From the NCBI RefSeq assembly GCF_963678635.1, contig NC_087066.1, positions 50,277,581 to 50,341,580 on the forward strand: DNA of 64,000 nt. The letters run 5' to 3'. Shown here in pieces: positions 1 through 11,534 of the stretch. Position 1 is the stretch's first letter. Every line of letters begins with the position of its first letter. The position numbers and the translations under genes were made by a program. This DNA is from Symsagittifera roscoffensis (taxonomy: Eukaryota > Xenacoelomorpha > Acoela > Convolutidae). The notes beneath the pieces were generated by a model. That model worked only from the letters and a program-made list of their open reading frames with translations. It did no database searches and was not told where the DNA came from.

Positions 1-2890
1 TAAACATAAGAGAGCCTAACTTATTTTCTTTTTAGCACTATATTTCATTTGAGTACTATAGGTTAAGCAATCAATAAGAAAACTTTAAGAACTTCGAACA
101 GCAGATAGATAAAATTCAAACATAGTTGTAGAAAAACCAAATTAAACAAATGAGTAACGAAAAAGTAGAGTTGGTAAAAACAGAAACAAAAAATATGTGT
201 TTCTCAAATAGCAATGCTGATAAAAAAGAAATTTATCAATACAAAATTATTTCACATTCAAAATTTTTCAAGATGGAAGGTTTTTGACAAGCCTGATTTA
301 AAGAAAAACAGTCAGTTTTCAAATTCTCTGGCGTTTTTTTTTGTTTTTATTTTTGACTACTTATGTTAAAGTTAGAATTTTAAAATCAAAGTAAATACTA
401 ATGTGAAACAAATATGAAGCCGTTAAGTTATATCATTGGAATGGAAAAAATTAGTCTTCCTAGAACCTGCCTAAGGCCTGAGTACAAAGCACTCAGCCAA
501 TAAAAGAAAAAACACAAAACAAAAAAAAACTTTTGAACATTTCGAATATTGACTTTTTAATTTTCGAATTTCAGATTAAAAAATAAATCACCTACTTTTT
601 TTTGCTCTAAATCTTCTGTTTGATTAGTGCATCTTACATTTACAAAATTGTTAATATATTCCGCAAACTTCAGCGTTAGAACGGCAAAAATGGGCTTAGA
701 AAGCGTTAAAAATGTTACAGAGGAAAAACAGGTATAAAAAGAAAATCAAAATTTTAACTTGAGCCGGAATCAAACCTCTAAAATATATAATAGGAACCAA
801 CGTGCTCGCATCTGCGTCATGATCGCTTGAATTGATACTAACACTAGCCGTCAGCTATAAAGCAGCTAGATATGCTATTATAATGCCAAAATTATGCATT
901 AAAGCAAAAATGTCACCAAGAGAGCGTTTTTATAGGGAGTCATAACATAAAAAAAATAATGTGCATAATGAGACTAAATTAGCTAGCTCACCTGATTATT
1001 AAAAAAAATGCATCAATAATTAAATATCTTTTTACTATAGGATATCTGAAAACTATCATTAAGATGTGACTCTAGAAGTTGCTCCCGTTCTTTTGCAAGG
1101 CGTATGATTTAAACATAAGAGAGTCTAACTTATTTTCTTTTTAGCACGCTAGTTTGAATTGAATTTTAGAACATAGCCACCAGAAATTTAGAAAAAGATC
1201 GAGGAATACGAGGAAAGAAAATCCTGATTTGTTGTTTGAAAAGCCTTTCGAGTATCAAAGTAAAAAAACTGTATGCTCTTAAAGCTCTCCAATTTCTAAG
1301 AACAATTTGACTAGCATTTTTTTAACTAAATTTAACCGAGTTGGAAAATTTAGTTTTTTTTCGGCTGTTCAATTATGATTTTGTTATCTCATTCTCTAAG
1401 TTTTGTGTAGCCCTCAGATTTTATTCCGTTGCGTCAAATTTCGCTCCATTTTGTCATGTTTTATTCATTGTGTGTTTTTGTGAGTGGCATTCCTCATAAC
1501 AGAGGGATCAAATAATCAAAATTGTTTTTCAGTCATTTTCTGCCAATCAGATTTGTGTAATCAAAATCTCAAAAAGTTCGCAAAAAATACAAAGTTAGCA
1601 GATAAATGCAGGCCACTACGTTTAATTCTGTCTGATTAAAAATTAGGCAGAGTACAGATACAGGAACTTTTACGAATTGCCAGATCAAAGATGCATTCAA
1701 AAAACTAACTACTTTTTTCAGATACCGAATAAAAAATTTTGAAATAAAAATACGCAAAATTTTTTGAATATACACGGACTGTGCATGCTATAAATCATTT
1801 TCTGTTAATTTTGGTTTCAGCTCAGTGCAAAAACCATTCAGCGAATAGGAACTTTTTCTTATTCTGATTGGCTGATTTTTTTTTCCATTATTGGGCCCCA
1901 GAATCGTGAGAATAGACCCTTTTATTTGTATAGTCAATGGCGAGTGTGAAATAGTGGTTGTCTATTTATAGACCGCTCCACTCACACATATTTGGATAAA
2001 ACAGCGTACCACAATTCTTATTATCTTGGTTTCTGATTCGGGTAGATTTATTCCCTAAGAACTATAAGAAGGAAATTAACCCTGCGTTTATCAATCTAAT
2101 TTGGCCAAATGACCAATTTTGAAAACATTATAAATTTATAATTTTATAAATGAGACTGCTCATATCAGGGCAAAACTTTGAACATTTCGACTGCCCTTTA
2201 AATGTTCCCGAATAGTTTTTGAAAAATTTATTATTGCAGCCTGAAGTCAATTTGGAACGATTTTGTAGTGCAGGATAATAAGCCATGAGTAAATTATAAA
2301 AGGAGCAGTTCAGACGGACTCGTGGCAGGTCAATATAGTAGTGAGCGCATCAACTGGTCCCATGCAAATCAAGCTATTGATCCCCCGAGAGACCAGAGTT
2401 TTGTATAATTGGGCTGAATAAAAAACTACCCCGAGCATATATATTGCTCTTTTTTTTCGAAGTCAGAACAAAAATTATGACAAGTCAAGCACTTGAGCTC
2501 AAAGTATCACCATCATATTTCAGTTTGCATGAAAACTTAAATCTAAAATTGCTATTTGAAACATTGACTCTTTTTCCTTTTCCCGCTCCACGTTTGAGTT
2601 GTTTCTAGTAAATATTCTGCTAACAGTGCCTGATTGTTACAAAATTTGGCATGCAGACTAATTCGACAACGACAGACATGTTTGATCCCATTAGTTGAAC
2701 TTGTGAAACCTCTCGTTACACCATAAAGCCGGAGGGAAAAGAGCCCAAACAAAAGTTTTTGTGCAGAAACAAAAGTATCCAATCTCGAATGTTTAAGAAC
2801 GAAATCATATGGGCGATGGAGAAGGGTCAAGGTCAAAACAAAAGAAATGATCTCCATCATCACTCTAAATTTAATCGGTTTAAATTTTAG
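1..2890. other. Non-coding AT-rich stretch upstream of FN3 exon
   Basis: No convincing coding sequence. A ~38-base segment beginning TAAACATAAGAGAG is present at 1-38 and again at 1110-1147 with one difference near its middle; both copies end in a TTTCTTTTTAG acceptor-like tract. About 1500-1890 resembles the centre of the foldback element at 4212-4930 (shared blocks around GCCAATCAGA and CAAAATCTCAAA). A partial copy of the dispersed repeat family lies at about 2150-2290. The rest is probably intron or intergenic sequence. Confidence 0.5.
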
Positions 2891-3213
2891 CGCCACCTGA
2901 TTTCAACATAACAGCCGACGTTGATGGCGGAAACTTAACAGTTAGAGTGCATAATCGACCCGAAAACTTTGACGTATGGAGTTTGAGTTTGAGTTACCGC
3001 TGTAACAACACATACTGTCGTGATGATGTCATTGACAGCTATGGTGACGGAAGGGCGAATTCGACTATTTCAAACTACCAATTTGAAGTAGAGCCAATAT
3101 ACGGTGTCAACTACGGAGTAGACGTCACTTTGTTTTTTGGCGTTGATGGTACACGGACTGTGACAACAGACAAGAAGCAGAGTCGTACGGCCGCGAATTC
3201 GTTATTTCTTTAA
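2891..3213 (+). CDS. Fibronectin type III domain exon of an unidentified protein (partial)
   Basis: The open frame follows a TTTTAG acceptor ending at 2890 and enters in phase 1, the usual phase for FN3 exons. It reads P-P-D-F-N-I-T-A-D then an N-L-T-V-R-V-H-N strand, W-S-L-S-L-S-Y, and a late V-N-Y-G-V-D-V-T-L-F-F strand, which is the beta-strand order of one ~85-residue FN3 domain. FN3 domains occur in cell-surface receptors, adhesion molecules and matrix proteins. There is no ATG suited to a gene start here, so this is an internal exon. The frame stops at 3211-3213 inside a duplicated segment; the true 3' end may be an earlier GT donor. The FN3-like exon near 8.5 kb is on the same strand and may belong to the same gene. 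The fold call rests on strand pattern, not on a hit to a named protein. Confidence 0.55.
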
Positions 3214-3461
3214 AAACTCAATAATATTACAAATTAAGAAGATTAATAATTGTCAAGCAACAAAATTTAGATTTTTAATGAGTCGTGTATTTTTTTCAGG
3301 ATTTTGTGCAGAACTGTGACAACAGACAAGAAGCAGAGTCGTACGGCCGTGAATTCGTTATTTCTTTAAAAACTCAATAATATTACAAATTAAGAAGATT
3401 AATAATTGTCAAGCAACAACATTTAGATTTTTAATGAGTCGTGTATTTTTTTCAGGATTTT
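3157..3461. repeat. Tandem duplication, period 156 bp, spanning the end of the FN3 frame
   Basis: Bases 3157-3305 recur at 3313-3461 with only one or two differences. Each unit carries the last FN3-frame codons (T-V-T-T-D-K-K-Q-S-R), the stop, about 70 bases of AT-rich sequence and a TTTTTTTCAG acceptor. The duplication therefore creates a second acceptor in front of a second copy of the same short coding tail. Confidence 0.9.
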
Positions 3462-3602
3462 ACTAAAATTTTATTGCGCATTGAAGTTTGGTTTTCGGTC
3501 CCATTTAAATTCAATTCAAGTTATTTGCGAAAGTTTTGACAAATCACAAAACAAAACGCAAATGGAGCAAAAACAACGTGATTAATTTTTAGTTTCAATT
3601 TG

Positions 3603-4137
3603 AAACAAGACTGCTCGTATCAGGGCGAAGCCCTGAATGTTCCGAATGCCTTTTAAGAACTATGAAACAGTAGTAGCATGAAAAAGTTGATTGTAATAAA
3701 AAAAAATGAAATTTTTTTAGTACAACTTGAGATTTTTTGTGAAAACCATCCACCCACACGCCATATAAAATACAAAGTTGAAACTTTTGCTCATATTGAC
3801 AAATCAGTTATAGCATATAAGCTTCCGTGAACCAATTTGGAACGATTTTTAAGACGGATTAAATCTCCGGTTACGCGTTAATAGCGCGAAATATATCGCG
3901 CGATAATTGTCCCAAATTGGTCAAAATAGCAATCATCTGTAAACCCCCATAACTTTACAAAAATGATCACAGGTAAAATATTTTTTCAAACTTCAACTCA
4001 GAACAACAACAATAGTTTTTGAATTATATTTAAAAAATCCGTCAAAAATGGCGAGTTAGAAAGTCAAAACTTGTCTGAAGAAAAAAACACACCCTAAGCA
4101 CAATTATTCCGTTACTTTCGCTACGAAAGTCGGAACA
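3603..4137 (-). repeat. Dispersed ~0.54 kb repeat family, copy 1
   Basis: Reverse-oriented copy of the element at 5425-5975. Shared landmarks in element order are the head (CCGACTTTCG, then CGAAAGTAACGGAATA), GACAATTAACGCGCGATAT, the CGTTCCAAATTGG block, ATATGGCGTGTGGG and the tail CCTGATACGAGCAGTCTT. It encodes nothing. All copies carry GTT just outside or at the head. It is best read as a non-autonomous mobile element; the superfamily cannot be assigned from the ends. Confidence 0.75.
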
Positions 4138-4211
4138 ATGAATTGTTTGATTTCTTTTCAGAATATTTCAAATTAAACTGCTTTTGTATACTTAAGTTCA
4201 GTGACATTCTT

Positions 4212-4930
4212 CCAAGTTGAGGTCTTTTCGGTTATACCCCCCTTCTATAAATGCATTAATCTGGCAATTCAAATTTCGATTTGAAATTGGAAACGAGAAA
4301 ACGAGTGAAACAAACAATTATATACCACTCGCGTTCAATTAGCAATTGCTTGATTAGGAAGCATAAATATGAGGCAAATTGGTGGCGTCCCTCATGCTTG
4401 AGGTACCGAATGCTTGAATTTAATTTAAACTTAGTTTCAGCCAATCAGAATTGAGTATTCAAAATCTCAAAGTAGATCGCAAAAATCTCAAAGTAAGAAT
4501 CCAGGCCATTAGTGTTAATATTGACCGATTAGATAATAAGCAGATGAGTTTCAAGACTGAAATTTTTAAATGATTTTGAACTCATTAACCTTGATGATTT
4601 TCTTAATATTAATGCGGTTGTAATATTTTTGATTATTTTCCACTGATTTAATTTATTTTCTGCAAATATTGATTTCGATTTTGTGAGAAAAGCATTGAGC
4701 CAATAAAAATGCTTACCGATTTTGCTTTGTTGAAACTTTTCAAGCATTCGGTCCCTCAAGTATGAGAACCTTCCCCTGGCAAACTTATCACAAGGTATCC
4801 TAATCGAGCAGCTGCTAATTGAACGCCAGTGCTTGTTTCACTCGCTTTGGCCTTTTCAATTTCAACTCAAAATTTGAATTGCCAAATATATCCATTCAAG
4901 ACACGGTATAACCGAAAAGACCCCAAGTTG
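4212..4930. repeat. Foldback element with long terminal inverted repeats
   Basis: The left arm (about 4212-4420) is the imperfect reverse complement of about 4735-4930. Outer ends share AAGTTGAGGTCTTTTCGG (GGGG for GAGG in the other arm), inner parts share GGCAATTCAAAT, GAGTGAAACAA, CGTTCAATTAGCA and ACCGAATGCTTGAA. The centre resembles about 1500-1890, suggesting at least two copies in the window. No coding capacity; a MITE or foldback transposon is the likely identity. Confidence 0.75.
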
Positions 4931-5424
4931 ATGTTGCTTCTCTATACTCTTTTATGGCAAAGTGAAACTTTTCGTCAAGGTACCTTGCGTGCCCATTTCT
5001 TGAAACAGTATTCTCAATCAACAAAAAAGTGGAGATAACTAATGACGACATGTCTTTGAAGCTAAAATTTTGTTTTGAAAATCCAATAAAATCACTCTGA
5101 TTCGTCCAATTAGTTTTATTGGTTTTTTTTTGTCAAAATAGAAGATCCAAATTGTTTTATCCATTTGATCTTATTCATTGCAAACGATGACTTTCCAGTT
5201 TGATAATGACAAATGATTATAACTAGTCTGATGATCCAGAGTGATGTTATTGTACTTTTCTTATCAAATACCTGAACTTTAATGATTTTTTGTCACACAT
5301 TGAGAAAATTTTCGTAAGAAATGGACAAGAAAATTTTAATGAAATTAAACGTACAATATAATCTTTACTCGCGCGCATATTGAGAAAAGCTAAAAGTTTG
5401 ATGCTTTGTTTATGAGCTTATGTT

Positions 5425-5975
5425 TTGTTCTGACTTTCGATATGAAAGTAACGGAATATTTGAGCTCGGGGTGGGGTTTTTTTCTTCAGACAAATTTCGA
5501 CTTTTTAACTATCTATTTTTGACGGAATTTTTTTATATCATTCGAAAGCTATTGTTGTCCTGAGCTCAGTTTTGAAAAAAAAAATATTTCACTTGTGATA
5601 ATTTTTTGCAAAGTTATGGGGGTTTAAAGATTGTCATTTTGACCAATTTGGGACAATTAACGCGCGATATAATTCGCGCTATTAACGCGTAAGCGGATAT
5701 TTAATCCGTCTTAGAAATCGTTCCAAATTGGTTGAACAAAGCTTATTTGCCATCATTGATTTGTTACAAGGAACAAAATCTATTCTTCTGTACTTTATAT
5801 GGCGTGTGGGGGAATGATTTTCATAAAAATTTTCAAATTTTAGAAGAAAAAAAATGTTCATTTTAAAATATTTCATTTTCATTTTATTTTAAGTTTTTTT
5901 GAATGTTATTACTGCTCCATAAACCTTAAAAGGCAATCGGAACACTCAGTGCTTTGCCCTGATACGAGCAGTCTT
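5425..5975 (+). repeat. Dispersed ~0.54 kb repeat family, copy 2 (reference copy)
   Basis: Runs from GTTCTGACTTTCGATATG to CCCTGATACGAGCAGTCTT. It contains the paired CGCG-rich block near 5660-5690, where ACGCGCGATATAATTCG is followed by CGCTATTAACGCGT, an imperfect palindrome. It matches copy 1 in reverse orientation, a diverged copy at 6909-7345 and a truncated copy at 55078-55345. Confidence 0.8.
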
Positions 5976-6138
5976 GTTAGATTTATAGATAAATGCGAAA
6001 GTCTCCAGCAGAGAGCAGAAAAAATTTAAAACAGCATTTTTTTAAAGACAGCCACCTCCCCTTTTCCTAAAAAAAACTTTTAATTGAATTCAAGTGGCTG
6101 GTACTAGCATATTTTTACCTTGAATGAATATTTGAAAA

Positions 6139-6493
6139 TGGTTGAAACACTCACCAAACGCTGAAAATTATGTCTATATGGGAAAACAGTAAGCCTGGAT
6201 TTACAATTTAAAATTTTTTTAGAAAAAGTGAAAATTAAACAAAACTTGGGGCAAAACCTGGATATTGCAAGTGCCTTTAAAAATGAAGAAATTTTTTTTG
6301 GTTCAAAAATCGATTTGGTTGAAAGACTCACCAAACGCTGAAAATTATGTCTATATGGGAAAACAGTAAGCCTGGATTTACAATTTTAATATTTTTTTAG
6401 AAAAAGTGAAAATTAAACAAAACTTAGGGCCAAACCTGGATGTTGCAAGTGCCTTTAAAGCTGAAGAAAAATTTTTTGGTCCAAAAATCAGTT
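6139..6493. repeat. Tandem duplication, period 177 bp
   Basis: Unit 6139-6315 begins TGGTTGAAACACTCACC and is repeated from 6316 with a few substitutions and small indels (for example GGGGCAAAACC versus AGGGCCAAACC). No frame stays open across both units, so it is treated as non-coding. Confidence 0.9.
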
Positions 6494-6908
6494 TGTTTAT
6501 CAAAATTTTTGGAAAAAATGAAAATATTTCCTTTTAGTTTTGTCTTCCTTCTATCCTCCGCACGCAATGTAAAACACTAAGGATGTAATTATGATCTCGT
6601 ATACTATAAGTAGGACCCAAATGCTGGCTTCAATTCACTATGGAACGATTTCAATTAGCACTTACTCTACGCGTGCTTTAAGAATGAAACATATAGCTCG
6701 GTAATTCTTTCAAAAATTATTTTTAAAGTTTGTCAACAACATTTCGTAAAAAGTCAAAATTACTGCATAAAAAACCTTCCTACACACATCAATTTTGAAA
6801 GCCGCAACAAAAATATGACTTGCTTTGTAGACTCAATTCTAATGACTCAGGCAATTTGACTTTTTTCTCCTTTTTGCGATCTTTAATTGCTTTTTGTTGA
6901 ACTTAATA

Positions 6909-7345
6909 GTTCCGACTTTCGAAGAAAATGACCGAATATTTGTGCTCGGATTGGTTGCCTTGAGCTGGAATTTAAAACAATTCTAATGTGATTGTTTTTT
7001 GTAATGTTACAGGGGTTGTAAGATTGGCAGTTTGGCCAAATTTGGACAATTAATGCGCGATATATTACATACTAGTAACACAACGATGAAGCGGATACAT
7101 AATACGTCCTATCAATTATCGTTCCAATTTGAATTGAGGCGCGCTATTTCATTTGTTTATTTATATTCTATATGCAAAGTATATCATTTTGTGCTTTATA
7201 TGGCGTGCGGGGGATGATTTTTTAAAAATGGAAAAAAATCGTGTTTTTTAAATTAATTTTATCAAATTTTTTCATGCGAACAGTACACTGTAGACCTCAA
7301 AAAAGCAGTCCGAAATTTCAAGGTTTCGTTTTGATACGAACAGAC
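6909..7345 (+). repeat. Dispersed ~0.54 kb repeat family, copy 3 (diverged)
   Basis: Starts TTCCGACTTTCGAAGAAAATG and keeps the GACAATTAATGCGCGATAT block, ATATGGCGTGCGGGGGATGA and the tail TTTTGATACGAACAGACGAG. Internal blocks are shortened relative to copy 2. Short open frames inside it (about 7032-7483, both strands) are chance frames in repeat sequence. Confidence 0.65.
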
Positions 7346-8506
7346 GAGCTGTCTGTTTTCAAAATTCTGATAGAAAAGAGTTTCGTATGCACTATTGACC
7401 AGATATGCAATTTTTTTAGAAACTGCAACAGAAAAAAAAAACAACTGGATTAGTTCACAACAAAATTCACCCATTATTCTCAAACCTGATCCAATTTGCT
7501 TTTTTATTATGTTCTGATCCCATTTATTTTTTTGTTTTCAAAAATTCTCCCATAAATTTCCAAAATCAACTGAATGTAACATGAAAATTAATTTTTAACA
7601 AGACATATTGGTACTAAAAATAGATAAATATGTTGGATGGTATTTTGTTGATTAACTCCAAAAAATATTCAAAATGTTGAACCCTGACTGTTCGTCATTC
7701 ACCAAAATTTGTAATGAAGTTTTGACCGAATTTTCATTACAACCGAATATAGTTTGGCCCACTAATTTATGTTGGAAAAAAATAGTACATGTTGAAGGAG
7801 GAATGAATTGCGCAAACAATAAATCGACTGCCAAAACTTGTTCCGCTTAGTTTGAGTAGCAAAAATGAACTGACCGCAGAGAAAGTTTGAAAACCTTAGT
7901 CGATCAAGGAAGGTTATTTGGCAATATCTTGCACTTTGTTGCAAACGAGGGGGTTTTCTTGCGAGATCTTGGTTCTTAAAATAAAATATATAATCATGTT
8001 TGAGCTGAAACGTTTTAGAAAGTCTGAACATTTCGGAAAGTTAAGCTGATGATTTTTTTTTAGTTGCTCCGACAGTAAGAGCTCAAGTAGAAACTGTGAA
8101 TAAGAGTTCAATTATATTCCGCAATGTCGATTGGATACCACATAGACACTCATGTACCGAGATTCAGAAAAATAATTTGTCAAATTGCAAGATCTGAAGT
8201 CGAAAGATTAGATGGCCGAAGTGATTGACAAAACTAGGTTTGCAAAAATTAAACTTTTGTTTTGAGTTCATTGGTTTTCTTTAGTATAATTCAAATTCAT
8301 CGAATAATCTTGTGCTTTAATCGATTAAGGGTTGAACTTTACCCGATTAACATTTTCAATTGTAAATATTCTATAATATCATTAGAAAAGGGAATAAAAA
8401 CTATAAACTTTTTCTGACCTTTGAGGATTCGAGTAAAAAAATTAGTATTATACGTTTGAACAGAAATAAAATTTTGATAAACCTGAATTTTTCGACATAT
8501 TTTCAG
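7346..8506. other. Non-coding AT-rich stretch
   Basis: Only short, AT-biased frames without family features. It ends with a TTTTCAG acceptor (8500-8506) that leads into the FN3-like exon. Probably intronic. Confidence 0.45.
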
Positions 8507-8787
8507 TTCTTCAAAGTGTCAGTGTTAAATTTTTTTGCAACTTTTTAACCTCGGTACGGACTCCTTGTGGCCACGTCTTACTGTGATCGACTCATCAAAA
8601 TTATCTGACATCTCAACTTCTTCTCCTGCTCTAAAAATCTTTGATGAGCGGTTATTGTATTTGGAACTTCCAATTCTCATTGGTGGCTTGGCTCCAGGAA
8701 CCGAATACAACCTTACTGTTACTGGTTTAGTTCGTCACTGTCCAAATGGCGATGAGAACTTGGTCTACTCAAGACTTATTTGCACAG
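8507..8787 (+). pseudogene. FN3-like exon with an apparent frameshift
   Basis: The second half is a clear FN3 C-terminal half: L-P-I-L-I-G-G-L-A-P-G-T-E-Y-N-L-T-V-T-G-L, where G-L-x-P-G-T-x-Y is the E-F loop signature. It ends at a CAG/GTTTG donor (exon end 8787) in phase 1. The TTTTCAG acceptor at 8506 would, in phase 1, read L-Q-S-V-S-V-K-F-F, an FN3-like start, but that frame meets a stop further on. The good frame has an in-frame TAA at 8526-8528, before it opens. The two frames meet in a run of seven Ts (8530-8536), so a one-base indel there would explain both halves. It could be a decayed exon, a sequencing or assembly error in the T-run, or a misjudged acceptor. Confidence 0.45.
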
Positions 8788-10837
8788 GTTTGACACATAG
8801 TTTTCGTAGTTCATTGAATCCTAAGAAGCTCAAAAAGCGAAGCAGCTAAATTATCATGCAAAGTTGCTTACAGCTATTCAAAATGAATTTTTGTGTTATT
8901 TAAATTTTTCTAATCTCATATTTCGTAAGCTATTTAAAAATAGTTTTTTCTTCAGACCATTTTATTAATAACAATTTTAATGAGAGTTAAACAAGCACAA
9001 TAGGAACGTTAAATTTAAAATTTAGTTTGAATTACAGTAATCAAATCGGTGGAGCAATTTAGCGTAATTTCTAGGTTTTGCAAATAAAACTGTATTGTTA
9101 AGTTTCAAAAATTAGGAAATCTTGAAGCAAGGCTACGCAATAACGTAAAATATCTAAATTGTTTTGTTAAATTGGTAAAAAAAGACTCAAAAGATAAGGT
9201 TGATGAAAAAAAGCAACGGAAGCAAATTCAACTTTTCGTGAAAAACTTTTGAATTTGTTCAAAAATCTCCAACCTGCAGCGGCTATTTTCAATGAAATCA
9301 ACTTGGTTTAAGAACCTGTACAAGAGTATCGACAGTTTTTTGCTTATCAACATCGACAAGTTGATCCTAATTGAGTTATGTATGATGTTTAACTCATAGA
9401 GTAATTTCGGATAGGGTACACCGTCTGCTCGTCACGCTATCTTATTTTCGGCCGGATAGATTCGTGCAACTTCTTAGTCTAATACCGATCCTAATCTTAC
9501 TCTTATATCTACTAGTCTCAGGGTGTTTAACTAGTCTCTGCTAGGCTCAATAGATCTAGAGTATACTGGTATTATTGCGGCCGCTGAAGTACTCGGGAGA
9601 GGCAACTAATTTCTAAGTTAAACTCAAAACTCTCTGGTGCTGAAATTACAAGTAATTTCAGCACTTACAAATAAGTGGGTTGTTAGTTAGATGGATCATG
9701 ATTGGTTAATATTAATTATTTTACAGTGGTAAAATATCTAATTTATGAAATAATAAAATGTAGTTTAGATCAGGTTCCAAATCCTACAAGACAAGGTTCC
9801 GTCAAAATAATGAAACATTTCAGCTGATCTTACAATTTTTGCTATGTTTGAAAAAAAACGATGAAATTTTGAGTAAAATTTCTTTTTGTTAACTAGTTTT
9901 GAGCGCATAACAATGGTAAGCTTTCAAGTTACTCTTTTTAGCCAATGCCAACCCCAAAAGTTTTTTTTGTAATTTTGAAAAAAAAAACAGTTGCATATTT
10001 TCGAGACTAGGAAGGTTTTGCCTTGCTCATTAGCATTGAAGATAGACCACGGGTCATATTTTATCAAATATAATATGTTTAGTTTACTTTTGAAGAAATA
10101 TAGTTTACAAATCGAAGGTGATAAAAGTTACCATACCACTGTTTTATGAGAAAATTCAGTTGAAGTTCTGGCTGGTTACTATCATGGATTGAAACTTTCT
10201 AACATAAATGCACTATATCGTGAAAGGGTACTTATCAGTAGAGTAACGGCTTTCTATTTCTTTCTTCGTTTACCAAGTTAATTCAGCCTGACTGAGTTTC
10301 CCCTCGATTGGTCCCACTCGTCTGGAATTTGTGTTTTGTTGAATTAGTTTCTTGGTTTCAATACAAAAAAATAAGGTTTGTTTTGATTTTCGGGATACTT
10401 CAAACAGGGGCAATTTATTGGGAGCTGGGAATGCCCACGTGGCTTACTTTCATCTGGGTAGACAGTTAAATCCAGTGACAGGCGGTAAAGCCCACGATTA
10501 ATTCTACAGCAGTTTTGAAGAATGTATGCAAACCTTCCTTCCTTTTTACCAACTGTTTGTGTTTGCAGTAACGCTCAAAATGATTCCAGGAGAAAACCAA
10601 TCAGGTTAGTTTTTAAAAGTTAATTCGCACAATGACGCGCACGACGCATCTAGCTGCATTGACTTTCAACCAATCAGACGATGTCGTTTCGCGGCATTGT
10701 TATGTAATTGGGTACTCGGGTGATAAAAAATGTGGTTTCAGATTCTCAAATAAGATCAGGTTCAAACCTGTCCGTACACGACACATTTTTTAAATTTTGG
10801 GTAAATGAGCCACGTATGTAGGGATGGGGTGATTAAG
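8788..10837. other. Non-coding stretch between FN3-like exon and Gypsy copy 1
   Basis: No supported gene and no long terminal repeat of the neighbouring Gypsy copy could be recognised. The Gypsy homology stops abruptly near 10838. Confidence 0.4.
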
Positions 10838-11516
10838 TTATACACTACTCACATGTGAACGTCTCATGAGCTCTTTCGTAAGTTCCCCCACGAAAGCTGT
10901 TCCGTTATCCGATTGAAATGTCTTCGGACAACCATGTCTCGCTATCCACGTGTTGATCAGGTGATCGCACGTCTCTTCTGTTGAGGCAGTTTTGCAGGGC
11001 ACGGCCTCTGCATATTTCGTGAAGTGGTCAATCATGACCAAGACTTGATTGTAACCACTGTCTGTCATTCATATCTTTTGGTGATCAATCTGCACCACCT
11101 CTTTAAATTCAGATGACTCGATCGACTGCAATAGGAAATCACAATTTCCTTAGATCCTTGACCTGTTGGCATGACAGACATGCTGTTACGCACTTCTCGC
11201 ATGCTTTTTTCATTCCAGGCCACTCAAAGCGCTTCAGGATCCTCTGATATACTTTGTCGATTCCCTGATGGCCCATCTGATCATGCGACCTGAATAAAAG
11301 TTCTGTCTGATAGAGTTGTGGCAACACTATCGCGTTATACTTGTACAGGACTTTGTCTTCTTCTCTTCTCTTGCAAGCCACGATCCCCATCTTGTTCAGA
11401 TACAACCTTCCCTCTTTCTGCATAAAGTATTGTCTCAGAATACGGTCACTGTCTTCCTCCAAATCACATTTATCCGGAGCTCCATTTTCGATCCACCTTT
11501 TCAGGTTCCTCATCAT
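10838..11516 (-). pseudogene. Integrase (zinc finger and part of catalytic core), Gypsy copy 1
   Basis: The H2C2 zinc-binding domain is intact in 11516-11139: H-D-Q-M-G-H-Q-G followed by C-x2-C near C-L-S-C. The catalytic core begins in 11068-10838 with V-M-I-D-H-F-T-K-Y-A-E (first Asp) and Q-S-D-N-G-T-A-F-V-G-E (second Asp). Homology ends a few residues later, before the expected Glu, so this copy cannot encode an active integrase. Confidence 0.85.
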
Positions 11517-11534
11517 GCGGTCATTTCTCTGCGC

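Noticed and set aside
750-845. tRNA-like B box (reverse complement AGGTTTGATTCCGGCTC) and a weak A box
   Set aside because: No cloverleaf could be folded by eye; arms do not pair. At most a tRNA-derived SINE fragment.
2552-2896. 114-codon frame on the - strand upstream of the FN3 exon
   Set aside because: Starts at GTG opposite the FN3 acceptor, has no family motif and lies within probable intron.
9480-9640. Cluster of CTAG tetranucleotides and a GCGGCCGC site
   Set aside because: No repeat unit or coding signal; likely chance.
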